Under the pieces are notes generated by a model. The model was not told the DNA's origin. It saw only the letters and a list, made by a program, of their open reading frames with translations, and made no database searches. Shown piece by piece: positions 17,174-25,230 of a DNA stretch of 37,649 bases (within the stretch, counting starts at the first letter, position 1; each line of letters begins with the position of its first letter). Origin of the DNA: an uncultured Verrucomicrobiota bacterium. Its GTDB lineage: Bacteria; Verrucomicrobiota; Verrucomicrobiia; Chthoniobacterales; JACTMZ01. The DNA lies in contig CAJBKE010000070.1 of NCBI GenBank assembly GCA_903953565.1, forward strand, positions 1-37,649, in the 5' to 3' direction. The position numbers and the translations under genes are program-made.

Positions 17174-17201
17174 AGGTGGATCGCGATGTCCCCATCGCGA
17201 T
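17174..17201 (+). repeat. hairpin repeat, copy 2 (possible terminator)
   Basis: AGGTGGATCGCG again, with arms ATCGCGATG and CATCGCGAT around TCCC. Compared with copy 1, both arms have changed together (CC to AT, GG to AT), so pairing is kept. It lies 12 bases after the GT9 stop, the same spacing as copy 1, and is followed by TTTG. It sits between the convergent GT9 and murJ genes. Confidence 0.75.
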
Positions 17202-17248
17202 TTGTTCCCCGGTGAAGCCGGCTAGCCCGGCCAGACGCCAGGCAAACC

Positions 17249-18856
17249 TCACGCTCCCGGCGGCGCAATGGCCCGGCGATTGATTTTACGTTTGATCAAG
17301 GACACTGCATCGCGCGCTTCATCGACCCGCAAGAGCGCGCAGAGCGCGAAATAAACTGCACCCCCCGCTCCGATGATGGCGAGCAAGGACCAAATCCGAT
17401 CGACCAACGACGGAGCTCCCAACCACGGCGCCAACCACTCGCATCCAAGCAAACACACCGCCGCCAATCCTGCCGCCGCAACCAGGATCTTCGCGAAAGA
17501 ACCGAGCACTTTGAGTGTTTCCATGCCACCGGCGGCGCGGCGCATGAAAAAATAGAGAAGCAGAAAATTGGCGATGGCGGATATGCCGGTCGAAAGAGCC
17601 AGACCGCGGTGCCCCATGCCGAGACGGAAGGTCAGCTGCCAGTTGAGGAAGATATTGAGCCCGATGGAGACAAAACTCACCGTCATCGGTGTCCATCTGC
17701 GGTCGAGAGCATAAAACGCGGGAGAAAGAACCTTGATGCACGCGTAGGCCATCAGTCCCGCGGCATAAAACTTCAGCGCGCCACCCGTCTGCAGAGTGTC
17801 GTTCAGCGTGAATTTTCCGCGCTGGTAAATCAGCCCGATGATTTGGTCGCCCAGCAAAACAAGCCCGACGGTAGCCGGCAGGGTGAGGAACAGCGCGAGG
17901 CGGATCGCCTTGGCCAGCGTCTCGCGGAAGTGCGCCATGTCGCCACCCGCGGCAATCTTCGAAACCGCCGGCAAGGTTACCGTAGCCACGGCCACACCGA
18001 AAATCCCGAGCGGCAATTGCATCAGGCGGAAGGCGTAGGCCAACCAGCTCACCGCCCCGTCGCCGAGGTAGGAGGCGAAGATGCTGTTGACCATGACATT
18101 GACCTGCACCGCGCTGGCGGCAATCACGGCCGGCAACATCAGCCAGACAACGCGCTTAACCTGCGCATCGCGCCAGCCGAAATCAAAATGGAAGGTGAAT
18201 CCGACCTTTTTCAAACTCGGGATTTGCACCGCGAGTTGGAGGAAGCCGCCCATCAGGGTGCCGATGGCCATGCCGATCAGTGCGCGCGGACCGAAGGTCG
18301 GATCAATGAGCCACGCCATGGTCACGCCACCGAAAATCGAACCCAAGTTGTAGAAACTCGAGGCCAGCGCGGGCACGCCGAAGATATTGCGCGAGTTGAG
18401 CATGCCCATGACCAGCGCAGCCAAGGACACCATGAGAATAAAGGGGAACATGATGCGCGTCAGTTCGACGGCGAAGGCGGACTTCTCCGCGTCGAAGCCC
18501 GGAGCCAGCACGGAAATGAGCGCGGGCGCGAAAATAATGCCGAGCAAAGTCACGGCGGACATGAAGACCAGCACCAGCGTGGCCATCTTGCGCGCCAGCT
18601 CCCACGCCGCCTCGTAGCTCTTCTCCACCCCGAGCTTGGAAAAAACCGTGACGAAGGCGACCGACAGCGCCCCCTCGGCAAACAAATCTCGCAACAGATT
18701 CGGCGCGCGGTAAGCCGTGATGTAGGCGTCCATCCCGCGCCCCGCGCCGAACAATCCCGCGAAGATCAGTTCGCGCGCCAAACCAAGCACGCGGCTGAGC
18801 ATGATGGCCAACGCGACGATGCCCGCCGCCCGGGTATTGAGCTTTTCCTTAGCCAT
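17249..18856 (-). CDS. murJ: lipid II flippase MurJ (MviN)
   Basis: 535 residues with about 14 hydrophobic helices. MurJ hallmarks are SRVLGLARELIFAGLFGAG near the start, DAYITAYRAPNLLRDLFAEGA, the LAPGF segment, IFASYLGDGAVSWLAYAFRL and QLPLGIFGVAVATVTLPA. It moves lipid II across the cytoplasmic membrane for peptidoglycan synthesis. I chose ATG 18856 (MAKEKLN) because translation upstream of it lies inside the previous gene in another frame and is not conserved. The start overlaps the Sua5-type gene stop by 8 bases, so these two are co-transcribed. Confidence 0.95.
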   Translation of the reverse strand: MAKEKLNTRAAGIVALAIMLSRVLGLARELIFAGLFGAGRGMDAYITAYRAPNLLRDLFAEGALSVAFVTVFSKLGVEKSYEAAWELARKMATLVLVFMSAVTLLGIIFAPALISVLAPGFDAEKSAFAVELTRIMFPFILMVSLAALVMGMLNSRNIFGVPALASSFYNLGSIFGGVTMAWLIDPTFGPRALIGMAIGTLMGGFLQLAVQIPSLKKVGFTFHFDFGWRDAQVKRVVWLMLPAVIAASAVQVNVMVNSIFASYLGDGAVSWLAYAFRLMQLPLGIFGVAVATVTLPAVSKIAAGGDMAHFRETLAKAIRLALFLTLPATVGLVLLGDQIIGLIYQRGKFTLNDTLQTGGALKFYAAGLMAYACIKVLSPAFYALDRRWTPMTVSFVSIGLNIFLNWQLTFRLGMGHRGLALSTGISAIANFLLLYFFMRRAAGGMETLKVLGSFAKILVAAAGLAAVCLLGCEWLAPWLGAPSLVDRIWSLLAIIGAGGAVYFALCALLRVDEARDAVSLIKRKINRRAIAPPGA

Positions 18857-19823
18857 GCGCCGCTCTGCGTAGCCGATCCATGATAGCCATGCCCAGTCCC
18901 GATTCGGAAATTTCGCGGGCATAGATGCGGCGCACCCCTGCGGCATCGAGTCGGCGCAGCGCCGCGAAAAACAGCGGCGCGGCATCCGCGGGATCGGAAG
19001 GCAATGCTTCGACCGCAGCAAACCCCGGGCCAACCGCCCCGAAGGCGAGCACGCCGCTCGTCGCCGCGTCGTCCGGCAAAGGCGCGCCTTCCGGCCACAA
19101 TCTCAACGGAGTCCGCGGCGCGTAGTGGCTCTCCAACATGCCCGGCGCGGACACAACCACGCCTCCTGCGGCACGCTCCACCGGCGCGAATTTTTCCAGC
19201 ACCTCGGCCGTGACCGGACCCGGACGCAACAACACCAAACGCCGGTCTTCGACCGCAACAATCGTGGATTCCAACCCATGCCGACACGGACCGCCGTCCA
19301 GCACCAGCGGGATGCGCCCGCCAAGCTCCTCCACCACATGTTCCGCGGTCACCGGACTGATTCGTCCGAAACGGTTGGCGCTCGGCGCCGCGATAGGACG
19401 GCCGAGTTCGTCAATCACCGCAGCCATCACCGGATGCGCGCTGCAACGCAAGGCAACGGTCGGCAAACCGGAACGCACCAGATCCGGCACGAGATCTTTG
19501 GCCGAGAGCACCATGGTTAATGGTCCCGGCCAGAACGCGGCAGCCAATTCCTGCGCGAGCAATCCGACTGGACCGGTCATATCGGACAACGACTCGATCC
19601 ACGATGCGTCGGCCACATGCACGATGAGTGGATCAAAAGACGGACGCTCCTTCGCGGCAAAAACCTTGCCCGCCGCACCGGCGTTGAGCGCATCGCAAGC
19701 CAATCCGTAAACCGTCTCGGTCGGCACCGCCGCAATGTCGCCCGCGCGCAGACACGCGGCGGCCTCGCGGGCAGCCTGCTTGATTTCATCCGCCGTGTGT
19801 GCGGCCAAGAGGCGCGTCGTCAC
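18849..19823 (-). CDS. L-threonylcarbamoyladenylate synthase, Sua5 type
   Basis: 324 residues. The YrdC domain (about 15-205) shows PTETVYGLACDA, FAAKERP and PLIVHV, then FWPGPLTMVL, RPIAAPSANRFGRISPT-like APSANRFGRISPV, and LDGGPCRHGLESTIV. A C-terminal Sua5 extension (about 230-324) is present, connected through SAPGMLESHYAPRTPL. The enzyme makes threonylcarbamoyl-AMP from Thr, bicarbonate and ATP for t6A37 in ANN-reading tRNAs. The start is GTG 19823, overlapping a small upstream frame by GTGA. murJ follows in the same operon. Confidence 0.94.
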   Translation of the reverse strand: MTTRLLAAHTADEIKQAAREAAACLRAGDIAAVPTETVYGLACDALNAGAAGKVFAAKERPSFDPLIVHVADASWIESLSDMTGPVGLLAQELAAAFWPGPLTMVLSAKDLVPDLVRSGLPTVALRCSAHPVMAAVIDELGRPIAAPSANRFGRISPVTAEHVVEELGGRIPLVLDGGPCRHGLESTIVAVEDRRLVLLRPGPVTAEVLEKFAPVERAAGGVVVSAPGMLESHYAPRTPLRLWPEGAPLPDDAATSGVLAFGAVGPGFAAVEALPSDPADAAPLFFAALRRLDAAGVRRIYAREISESGLGMAIMDRLRRAAHG

Positions 19824-19934
19824 GGATAAACCCCCGGACCCTTGTCCAACTTAAGCACTTGCAGGATAATCACTTGAGAATTCGTCTTGGGTCGCTCGGA
19901 CTGAGGGCAGACCGCAGCCTCAACCGAGACCATC
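19820..19934 (-). CDS. small open frame upstream of the Sua5-type gene (uncertain)
   Basis: From the ATG at 19934 this frame encodes 37 residues, with a hydrophobic patch (NSQVIILQVLKL), and its TGA overlaps the next GTG start (GTGA, 19820-19823). The overlap is the main reason to list it, since many genes here are joined this way. It could be a leader peptide coupled to Sua5 translation or chance. I see no known domain. Confidence 0.3.
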
Positions 19935-19968
19935 ATGGCCGCATCGGCCACGGCATTCCAATAAGCAA

Positions 19969-19997
19969 TTGACCAATTCCAACCCCTCCCCCATACA
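19969..19997 (+). promoter_or_regulatory. candidate promoter of the cold shock gene
   Basis: TTGACC (19969-19974), a 17-base spacer, then CATACA (19992-19997). Transcription would start near 20004, giving about 38 untranslated bases before ATG 20042. The -10 match is partial. Confidence 0.4.
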
Positions 19998-20041
19998 CAC
20001 CGATGGGCGCAGAGTATCGCGTCAAAACCAGCCTCGCCTGC

Positions 20042-20248
20042 ATGCCCCAAGGAATAGTCAAATGGTTCAACAACAAGAAGGGCTTCGGTTTCATCGCCGA
20101 CCCCAGCGGAGCCAGTGCCGACATCTTCATTCATTATTCGGAGATCCGGACCGATGGCTACAAAACGTTGGAGGAAGGTGACACCGTGGAGTTCGAGCTT
20201 TCGCCAAGCGAACGCGGTCCCAAAGCCCTGAATGTGGTGAAAATCTGA
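20042..20248 (+). CDS. cold shock domain protein
   Basis: 68 residues, one cold-shock domain. The start [18 protein letters not shown] contains the RNP1 motif KGFGFI; RNP2 reads DIFIHYSEI in place of the common VFVH. It is a nucleic-acid chaperone-type protein binding single-stranded RNA or DNA. A longer frame from ATG 20003 adds 13 unconserved residues; I prefer 20042 because the family starts immediately before the first strand. No clear ribosome binding site precedes either ATG. Shikimate kinase begins 2 bases after its stop. Confidence 0.92.
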   Translation: MPQGIVKWFNNKKGFGFIADPSGASADIFIHYSEIRTDGYKTLEEGDTVEFELSPSERGPKALNVVKI

Positions 20249-20250
20249 AC

Positions 20251-20772
20251 GTGTTTCGCAATCTGGTTCTCGTCGGATTCATGGGATCCGGCAAATCCAG
20301 CGTAGGGCGCATTTTGTCGTCTCTCACCGGATTCGCTCTCGTCGACACCGACACACTCGTCGCGCAGCAGGCCGGACAATCCATCCCGGCCGTCTTCAAG
20401 CAGCACGGCGAGGAACATTTCCGCTCCCTCGAAACCGAAGTTCTGCAAAGCCTCGTCGGACGCATCGGTCTCATCATCGCGACCGGAGGCGGCATCATCA
20501 CCGTGGAACAAAACCGGGCCATCCTCCCGCAGATCGGCCCCGTCGTTTGGCTCGATGCCAACCCCGAATTGCTCTACCAGCGCGTCAAAAACAGCAAACG
20601 CCCGCTCCTCCGCACCCACGACCCCCGCCGCACGGTGGACGAACTTTACCGCGCCCGCGAACCTCTCTACCGCGAAACCTCCAACTTCCGCATCGACTCC
20701 ACCCACCTGACCCACCGCCAAACCGCCGAAGCCGTCCTCGCCCACCTCCAGCAACAGCAGGCCCAGCAGTAA
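20251..20772 (+). CDS. aroK: shikimate kinase
   Basis: 173 residues, the usual size. The P-loop is LVGFMGSGKSSVGR; VDTDTLV holds the metal and shikimate Asp residues (DTD), FRSLETEVL holds the shikimate-binding Arg and Glu, and IATGGGII is the Walker B-like glycine motif. The LID region has KRPLLRT with its Arg. It phosphorylates shikimate on the way to chorismate. It starts at GTG 20251, two bases behind the cold shock gene, and is probably co-transcribed. The C-terminus ends in a Gln-rich tail. Confidence 0.95.
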   Translation: MFRNLVLVGFMGSGKSSVGRILSSLTGFALVDTDTLVAQQAGQSIPAVFKQHGEEHFRSLETEVLQSLVGRIGLIIATGGGIITVEQNRAILPQIGPVVWLDANPELLYQRVKNSKRPLLRTHDPRRTVDELYRAREPLYRETSNFRIDSTHLTHRQTAEAVLAHLQQQQAQQ

Positions 20773-20784
20773 AAACCTGCGCGG

Positions 20785-20812
20785 TTGAAAAAAATCCGGG
20801 CCCGGTTATCGT
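20785..20812 (+). promoter_or_regulatory. candidate promoter of tRNA-Gln
   Basis: TTGAAA (20785-20790), a 16-base spacer containing CCGGGCCCGG, then TATCGT (20807-20812). The tRNA begins at 20827, so a start near 20819 gives a short 5' leader. Confidence 0.45.
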
Positions 20813-20826
20813 TGCGATGTATTCAT

Positions 20827-20900
20827 TGCCTCGTGGTGTAACGGTAGCACTGCAGATTCTGGATCTGTTTGTCATGGTTCGAATCCATGCGAGGCAGCCA
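20827..20900 (+). tRNA. tRNA-Gln (anticodon CTG)
   Basis: A full cloverleaf can be folded. The acceptor stem TGCCTCG (20827-20833) pairs perfectly with CGAGGCA (20890-20896). The anticodon arm GCAGA/TCTGT encloses TTCTGGA, giving anticodon CTG, which reads CAG. The T arm CATGG-TTCGAAT-CCATG is perfect. The discriminator G and an encoded CCA end the gene at 20900. The weak first pair (U1-A72) is typical of bacterial tRNA-Gln. Confidence 0.95.
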
Positions 20901-20971
20901 TGCGCAGCATGGCGAACTCAAGTCCACAAGACGCGAAGCCATCCTGGGAAAGATCGCTCCATGCGAGGCAG
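20884..20971 (+). repeat. 14-bp direct repeat of the tRNA-Gln 3' end
   Basis: TCCATGCGAGGCAG occurs at 20884-20897 inside the tRNA and again at 20958-20971, 74 bases apart. The DNA between does not fold as a second tRNA. Confidence 0.6.
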
Positions 20972-21146
20972 GCACGCTTGCCGATGCGGCTCAAGTCGTC
21001 TGGGTAGAACTATCCATAGGCGGAAAAGATGGAGCGGTGAGAATGGGGTGCATGCCTACGTTTTCGTCCGTCAGCAAAGTCGGGCCTTCCTACCACAACA
21101 AAGTTTACCACTGGCCCTTTAGATCACCCGACCAGAAGGGAGACGA
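20901..21146. other. region after tRNA-Gln with no confident gene
   Basis: It holds the second copy of the tRNA tail and a palindrome GCCATGC-GCA-GCATGGC (20897-20913) that begins in the tRNA 3' end. An open frame of 99 codons runs through it from 20869, but it starts inside the tRNA and shows no domain. It may be a relic of an inserted element. Confidence 0.4.
21136..21142 (+). promoter_or_regulatory. ribosome binding site of the GT4 fusion gene
   Basis: AAGGGAG, four bases before ATG 21147. It is one of the few clear Shine-Dalgarno sites in the window and fixes this start. Confidence 0.7.
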
Positions 21147-23435
21147 ATGGCTGCTCCGTCTCCTGTAACCAAAGTAGCCTTTCTCGGCGACTATCCGCCC
21201 CGGCAGTGCGGCATCGCCACCTTCACGCGCGATTTGCGTGATTCGGTGGTTGCCGTGAACCCGGACTGGAACTGCCCCGTCATCGCCGTGTCCGACCGCC
21301 CCGGCGCCTACGCCTACCCGGATACCGTCCGCTTCGAAATTCCCCAACCCGACGTCGCCTCCTATGTCCGCGCGGCCAACTTCCTCAACCTCGCGCACAT
21401 GGACGCCCTTTGCGTGCAACACGAGTTCGGCATCTACGGCGGCGCGGCCGGCAGCCACCTGCTCGCCCTCCTCCGTCGCGTGCGCATGCCGGTGATCACC
21501 ACCTTGCATACGGTGCTGGAAAATCCCGACGCCGACCAACGCCGCGTGTTCACCGAACTCCTCGATCTTTCCTCCCGCATTGTCATCATGGCCGAACGCG
21601 CCCGCGGTATGCTCCTCAGCCTCTACGGCGTGGATGAAGGCAAACTCTCCGTCATTCCCCACGGCATCCCCGGCACCGCCTTCACCGATCCCAGTTTCTA
21701 CAAAGACCAATTCGAAGTCGCCGGCCGACCGGTCATGCTCACCTTCGGCCTGCTTTCGCCAAACAAGGGGATCGAGTATATCATCCAAGCCCTGCCCGAC
21801 ATCGTCGCGCGCCATCCCCGTCTCGTCTACATCGTGCTCGGCGCCACGCATCCGAATCTCATGCGCGAGGAGGGCGAGAACTACCGCTTGCAACTCGAAC
21901 GCATGACCCGCCGGCTCGGGGTGGAAAAAAACGTCATCTTCGTCAACCGCTACGTCTCCAGCGAGGAACTCGTCGAATACATCGGCGCCGCCGACATCTA
22001 CATCACACCCTACCTCAACGAAGCCCAGATCACCTCGGGAACTCTGTCATACTGCTACGGTGCCGGCAAAGCCGTCGTCTCCACCCCCTACTGGCACGCC
22101 GCCGAACTCCTCTCCGACGGCGCCGGGTCCCTCATCCCTTTCCGCGATGCCGCCGCCGCGGCCGCCGCGGTCAACGCGCTGCTCGACGACGAGAAAAGTC
22201 TCAATGCCATGCGCAAGCAGGCCTACCTCTCCGGACGACACATGGTCTGGCCCGAAGTGGCCAAGGCCTACACCGGACTCTTTGAAAAAGCCTGCGAGCA
22301 CTACGAGATCTACCGCAACCACCAACCGCAAGCCGCCACCGCGCTCGGCGAGCACTCTCACCTCCCACCCTGGCGGTTCAACCACCTCCTGCGCATGACC
22401 GACAGCACCGGGATCTTCCAGCACGCCATCTTCACCGTGCCTTGGTTCGACCACGGTTATTGCACAGACGACAACGCCCGCGCGCTCCTCCTCTCCGTCC
22501 TGCTCGAGGAACTCGACGAATGCCCGACTGAAGTCCGCCTCGCCCGCGCGGCCTATGCCGCCTTCATCCAACACGCCTTCGTCCGCGAGACTGCCCGCTT
22601 CCGCAACTTCATGAGCTTCGATCGCAAATGGCTCGAGCAGCACGGTTCGGAGGACAGCCACGGCCGCGCCCTCTGGGCACTCGGCGCCGTCGTCGGCCGC
22701 ACCCGGAGCGAAAGCCTGCGAGCTTGGGCCGCACCGCTCTTCGAAGAAGCCCTTCCCGCCGTCGAGTCCTTCAGTTCCCCGCGCGCCTGGGCCTTCGCCG
22801 TTCTCGGACTGCACGAATACCTCCGCACTCTCGACGGCGACCTGCTCGCCGCACGCCTCCGGGAAGAACTTGCCACCCGCCTCTTCGAACTTTGGCAACG
22901 CACCGCGACGGACGACTGGCCGTGGTTCGAGAGCATTGTCGCTTATGACAATCCGCGCCTCAGTCACGCCCTCATTCTGGCCGGACGCTGGACCGGCAAT
23001 CACGAGATGCGCGACGCCGGGCTCCGTTCCCTGCGCTGGCTCATGGACCACCAACGCGGCGAAGGCGGTTGCTTCCGCCCGGTCGGCTCCAACGGCTTCT
23101 GGCTCAAGGGAAGCGCACCCGCGGAATTCGACCAACAACCGATCGAAGCAGCTGCCGCGGTCAGCGCCTGCATCGAAGCCTTCAACAGCACCGGTGACCG
23201 CCATTGGCGCGCCGAAGCCACCCGCAGCTTCGACTGGTTCCTCGGCACCAATGACCTCGGAGAAAGTCTTTACGACGCGGCGTCCGGCGGTTGTCGTGAC
23301 GGACTGCATCCCAACCGGTCCAACCAAAACCAAGGCGCCGAATCCACCCTCTCGTTCTGGCTGGCCCTCGCCGAGATGAAGGCCCTCGACAACGCCAGCG
23401 CCGCCTTCCAAGCAGACCGGCATAGCGATTCATGA
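21147..23435 (+). CDS. GT4 glycosyltransferase fused to a C-terminal helical-barrel-like domain
   Basis: 762 residues in two parts. The first (about 1-385) is a GT-B family 4 glycosyltransferase: GDYPPRQCGIATFTRDL at the start, VQHEFGIYGG, VIPHGIPG, the FGLLSPNKGIEYIIQALP acceptor-donor loop, and TPYLNEAQITSGTLSYCYGAGK with the nucleotide-sugar glutamate region. The second (about 400-750) is helical and rich in Trp, His and Asp (WFDHGYCTDDNARALL, FMSFDRKW, DSHGRALWALG), like an (alpha/alpha)-barrel glycosidase or epimerase-like domain; I cannot name its activity. ATGA overlap joins it to a GH130 gene, suggesting that both act on one mannose-containing glycan or oligosaccharide. Confidence 0.85.
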   Translation: MAAPSPVTKVAFLGDYPPRQCGIATFTRDLRDSVVAVNPDWNCPVIAVSDRPGAYAYPDTVRFEIPQPDVASYVRAANFLNLAHMDALCVQHEFGIYGGAAGSHLLALLRRVRMPVITTLHTVLENPDADQRRVFTELLDLSSRIVIMAERARGMLLSLYGVDEGKLSVIPHGIPGTAFTDPSFYKDQFEVAGRPVMLTFGLLSPNKGIEYIIQALPDIVARHPRLVYIVLGATHPNLMREEGENYRLQLERMTRRLGVEKNVIFVNRYVSSEELVEYIGAADIYITPYLNEAQITSGTLSYCYGAGKAVVSTPYWHAAELLSDGAGSLIPFRDAAAAAAAVNALLDDEKSLNAMRKQAYLSGRHMVWPEVAKAYTGLFEKACEHYEIYRNHQPQAATALGEHSHLPPWRFNHLLRMTDSTGIFQHAIFTVPWFDHGYCTDDNARALLLSVLLEELDECPTEVRLARAAYAAFIQHAFVRETARFRNFMSFDRKWLEQHGSEDSHGRALWALGAVVGRTRSESLRAWAAPLFEEALPAVESFSSPRAWAFAVLGLHEYLRTLDGDLLAARLREELATRLFELWQRTATDDWPWFESIVAYDNPRLSHALILAGRWTGNHEMRDAGLRSLRWLMDHQRGEGGCFRPVGSNGFWLKGSAPAEFDQQPIEAAAAVSACIEAFNSTGDRHWRAEATRSFDWFLGTNDLGESLYDAASGGCRDGLHPNRSNQNQGAESTLSFWLALAEMKALDNASAAFQADRHSDS

Positions 23436-24907
23436 ACCTCCGCCGTCAGACGCTCGAACTCCGCCCCGACGCCCGACGTGTTCTTCTGCGTCCGTTCATG
23501 GCCTCGGTCATCGTCAAACCCACCGGCCACGCCGAGCCGAGCCGCCGCTTGCTCGACATCCTCGCGCGCGTCCTTCTCCTCGACGACGCCACCGTCACCG
23601 CGACCCTCGAAAATGTCCTTCACGAATTCCACGACCGCCACGAGGACATCCGCGCCATCTTCCTCGACCGCTACAACAAGATGGCCCCGCTCCTGCCGGT
23701 CGACGGCGCGGTAAGCGAACCGCGCAAACTCCTCATCGGTTCGTATTTCACCAACGAGTATTCGCTCGAATCCAGCGCTCTCTTCAACCCCAGCATCGTT
23801 CCGGCGCCCGACCAGTCCGGCCTCGGCCCCGGAGAGCTGCGCATCATCCTCAGCCTCCGCGCCACCGGCGAAGGCCATATCTCGTCCATCACCTTCCGCT
23901 CCGGCATCGCCGCGCCGGACGGCACGGTGCGCCTCGATCCTGTCACCCGCTTCGTCCACTCGCCCCGTCCCGAACCCGCGGCCGGCTACGACCTCGCCCT
24001 CGTCCGACGCAAACTCCACGAAATGGGCATCGAACACGACGCGGCCAAGCGCGCCACGTCCGAGTTGCCTCAAACTTTCCAAATGAGCGAACTCGTCGCC
24101 CGCGTCGTGCGCCTCCGCCGCGAGGATGTGCCCTCCGATGTCATCCGTGCCGGGGAACAGGCCCTCCACCTGGCCGAAGCGAATTACACAGTGCGTTTCA
24201 AAGACGGACTGCGCATGGCTGAAAAAGTCCTCTTTCCCTATTCCCCGCTGGAGAGCAATGGCATCGAAGACGCGCGCTTCGTCCGCTTCAAAAACGACGA
24301 CGGCTCCTTCGTCTACTACGCGACATACACCGCCTACAACGGCAGCACGATTTTTCCCCAGATCGTGGAAACGCGCGACTTCTGCGCCTTCCGCGTCAGC
24401 ACCCTCAACGGCCCCGCCGTGACCAACAAAGGCTTCGCCCTCTTCCCGCGGAAAATCAACGGCCTCTACGCCATGCTCGGACGCCAGGACGGCGAGAACA
24501 TCCACCTCATGTTCTCCGATCACCCGTATTTCTGGTATGAATCCAAAGTTATCGTCCGCCCCTCGCAGCCTTGGGAATTCACCCAGCTCGGCAACTGCGG
24601 CTCGCCCATCGAAACGGAGGCCGGTTGGCTGGTCCTCACCCACGGTGTCGGCCCCATGCGCAAATATTGCATCGGCGCCGTCCTCCTCGATCGTGCCGAT
24701 CCCTCCCGCATCATCGGACGCCTGCAAGAGCCTCTCCTCGGCCCCGCCCCGGACGAGCGCGAGGGCTACGTGCCGAATGTCGTCTACTCCTGCGGCGCTC
24801 TCATTCACCGCGACACCCTCATTCTTCCCTACGCCGTCTCCGACACCGCCACGCGCTTTGCTTCGATCGACCTGAACGAGCTTCTCTCCGGCCTGCGCGC
24901 GCGCTGA
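23432..24907 (+). CDS. glycoside hydrolase family 130 (mannoside phosphorylase-like)
   Basis: 491 residues. A helical N-terminal extension (about 1-100) precedes the five-bladed propeller. NGIEDARFV near 285 carries the conserved Asp expected as the proton donor; WEFTQLGNCGSP and TEAGWLVLTHGVGPMRKYCIGA are typical GH130 blades. Known members phosphorolyse or hydrolyse beta-mannosides. Product and linkage cannot be read from the sequence. No signal peptide is seen, so it is cytoplasmic. The pairing with a GT4 fusion protein recurs in other bacteria as I remember it; that is established only loosely. Confidence 0.88.
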   Translation: MNLRRQTLELRPDARRVLLRPFMASVIVKPTGHAEPSRRLLDILARVLLLDDATVTATLENVLHEFHDRHEDIRAIFLDRYNKMAPLLPVDGAVSEPRKLLIGSYFTNEYSLESSALFNPSIVPAPDQSGLGPGELRIILSLRATGEGHISSITFRSGIAAPDGTVRLDPVTRFVHSPRPEPAAGYDLALVRRKLHEMGIEHDAAKRATSELPQTFQMSELVARVVRLRREDVPSDVIRAGEQALHLAEANYTVRFKDGLRMAEKVLFPYSPLESNGIEDARFVRFKNDDGSFVYYATYTAYNGSTIFPQIVETRDFCAFRVSTLNGPAVTNKGFALFPRKINGLYAMLGRQDGENIHLMFSDHPYFWYESKVIVRPSQPWEFTQLGNCGSPIETEAGWLVLTHGVGPMRKYCIGAVLLDRADPSRIIGRLQEPLLGPAPDEREGYVPNVVYSCGALIHRDTLILPYAVSDTATRFASIDLNELLSGLRAR

Positions 24908-24990
24908 CCAAGATTGGAGCAGTTTCGGAAATGTGTGGCACCCCTTGGTATAGCCGCGGCACTGACGTAGTAAAATGGAGGTAGCCCGAC

Positions 24991-25056
24991 GGTAGGGCGC
25001 GACGTCCCCGGCGCGCCGGTGCTGGTGCGTGGCGGGTCCGGAGGCCCCGCCCTACC
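24991..25056. repeat. nested palindrome with GGTAGGGC/GCCCTACC ends
   Basis: Outer arms GGTAGGGC (24991-24998) and GCCCTACC (25049-25056) are perfect. Inside are GGCGCG...CGCGCC around ACGTCCCCGG, and GGCGGG...CCCGCC around a TCCGGAGG-like loop. The layout resembles the element at 34852, with different sequence. Confidence 0.65.
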
Positions 25057-25121
25057 ACGAACCGTGGGTAGCAAGATTAGGGCCTCAACGTGCATTTCAC
25101 GGCCGCCCTGGAACGCCAGCA

Positions 25122-25148
25122 AGGTGGATCGCGCCGTCACGGCGCGAT
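25122..25148 (+). repeat. hairpin repeat, copy 3
   Basis: AGGTGGATCGCG with arms ATCGCGCCG and CGGCGCGAT around TCA. The arms match copy 1; the loop differs by one base. Here it is 214 bases after the nearest plus-strand stop and 83 bases from the end of the DUF3147 gene. Confidence 0.7.
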
Positions 25149-25230
25149 ATTTCAGCCCGAAAACCGCGATAGGGTCTCCGGCTCGGAGTGACCAGCGGAA
25201 CCAACCCCAATGTCTCTCCAGCACAACTTT

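Larger units (their letters stand above)
24908..25230. other. 323-base gene-free region with palindromic repeats
   Basis: No coding frame is convincing. It contains a nested palindrome (24991-25056), then the third copy of the AGGTGGATCGCG hairpin (25122-25148). The GH130 gene ends on its left and the DUF3147 gene ends on its right, so it is a shared 3' region. Confidence 0.7.

Noticed and set aside
20897-20913. Palindrome at the tRNA-Gln end as a terminator
   Set aside because: No T run follows it, and its first arm overlaps the tRNA 3' end; it may be chance or part of the repeat.
20869-21168. 99-codon frame starting inside tRNA-Gln
   Set aside because: It starts within a functional tRNA and overlaps the start of the GT4 gene; no domain is seen. 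A decayed gene is possible but not supported.
23270-24808. 512-codon minus-strand frame opposite the GH130 gene
   Set aside because: No domain is visible, and the plus strand encodes a clear GH130 protein.
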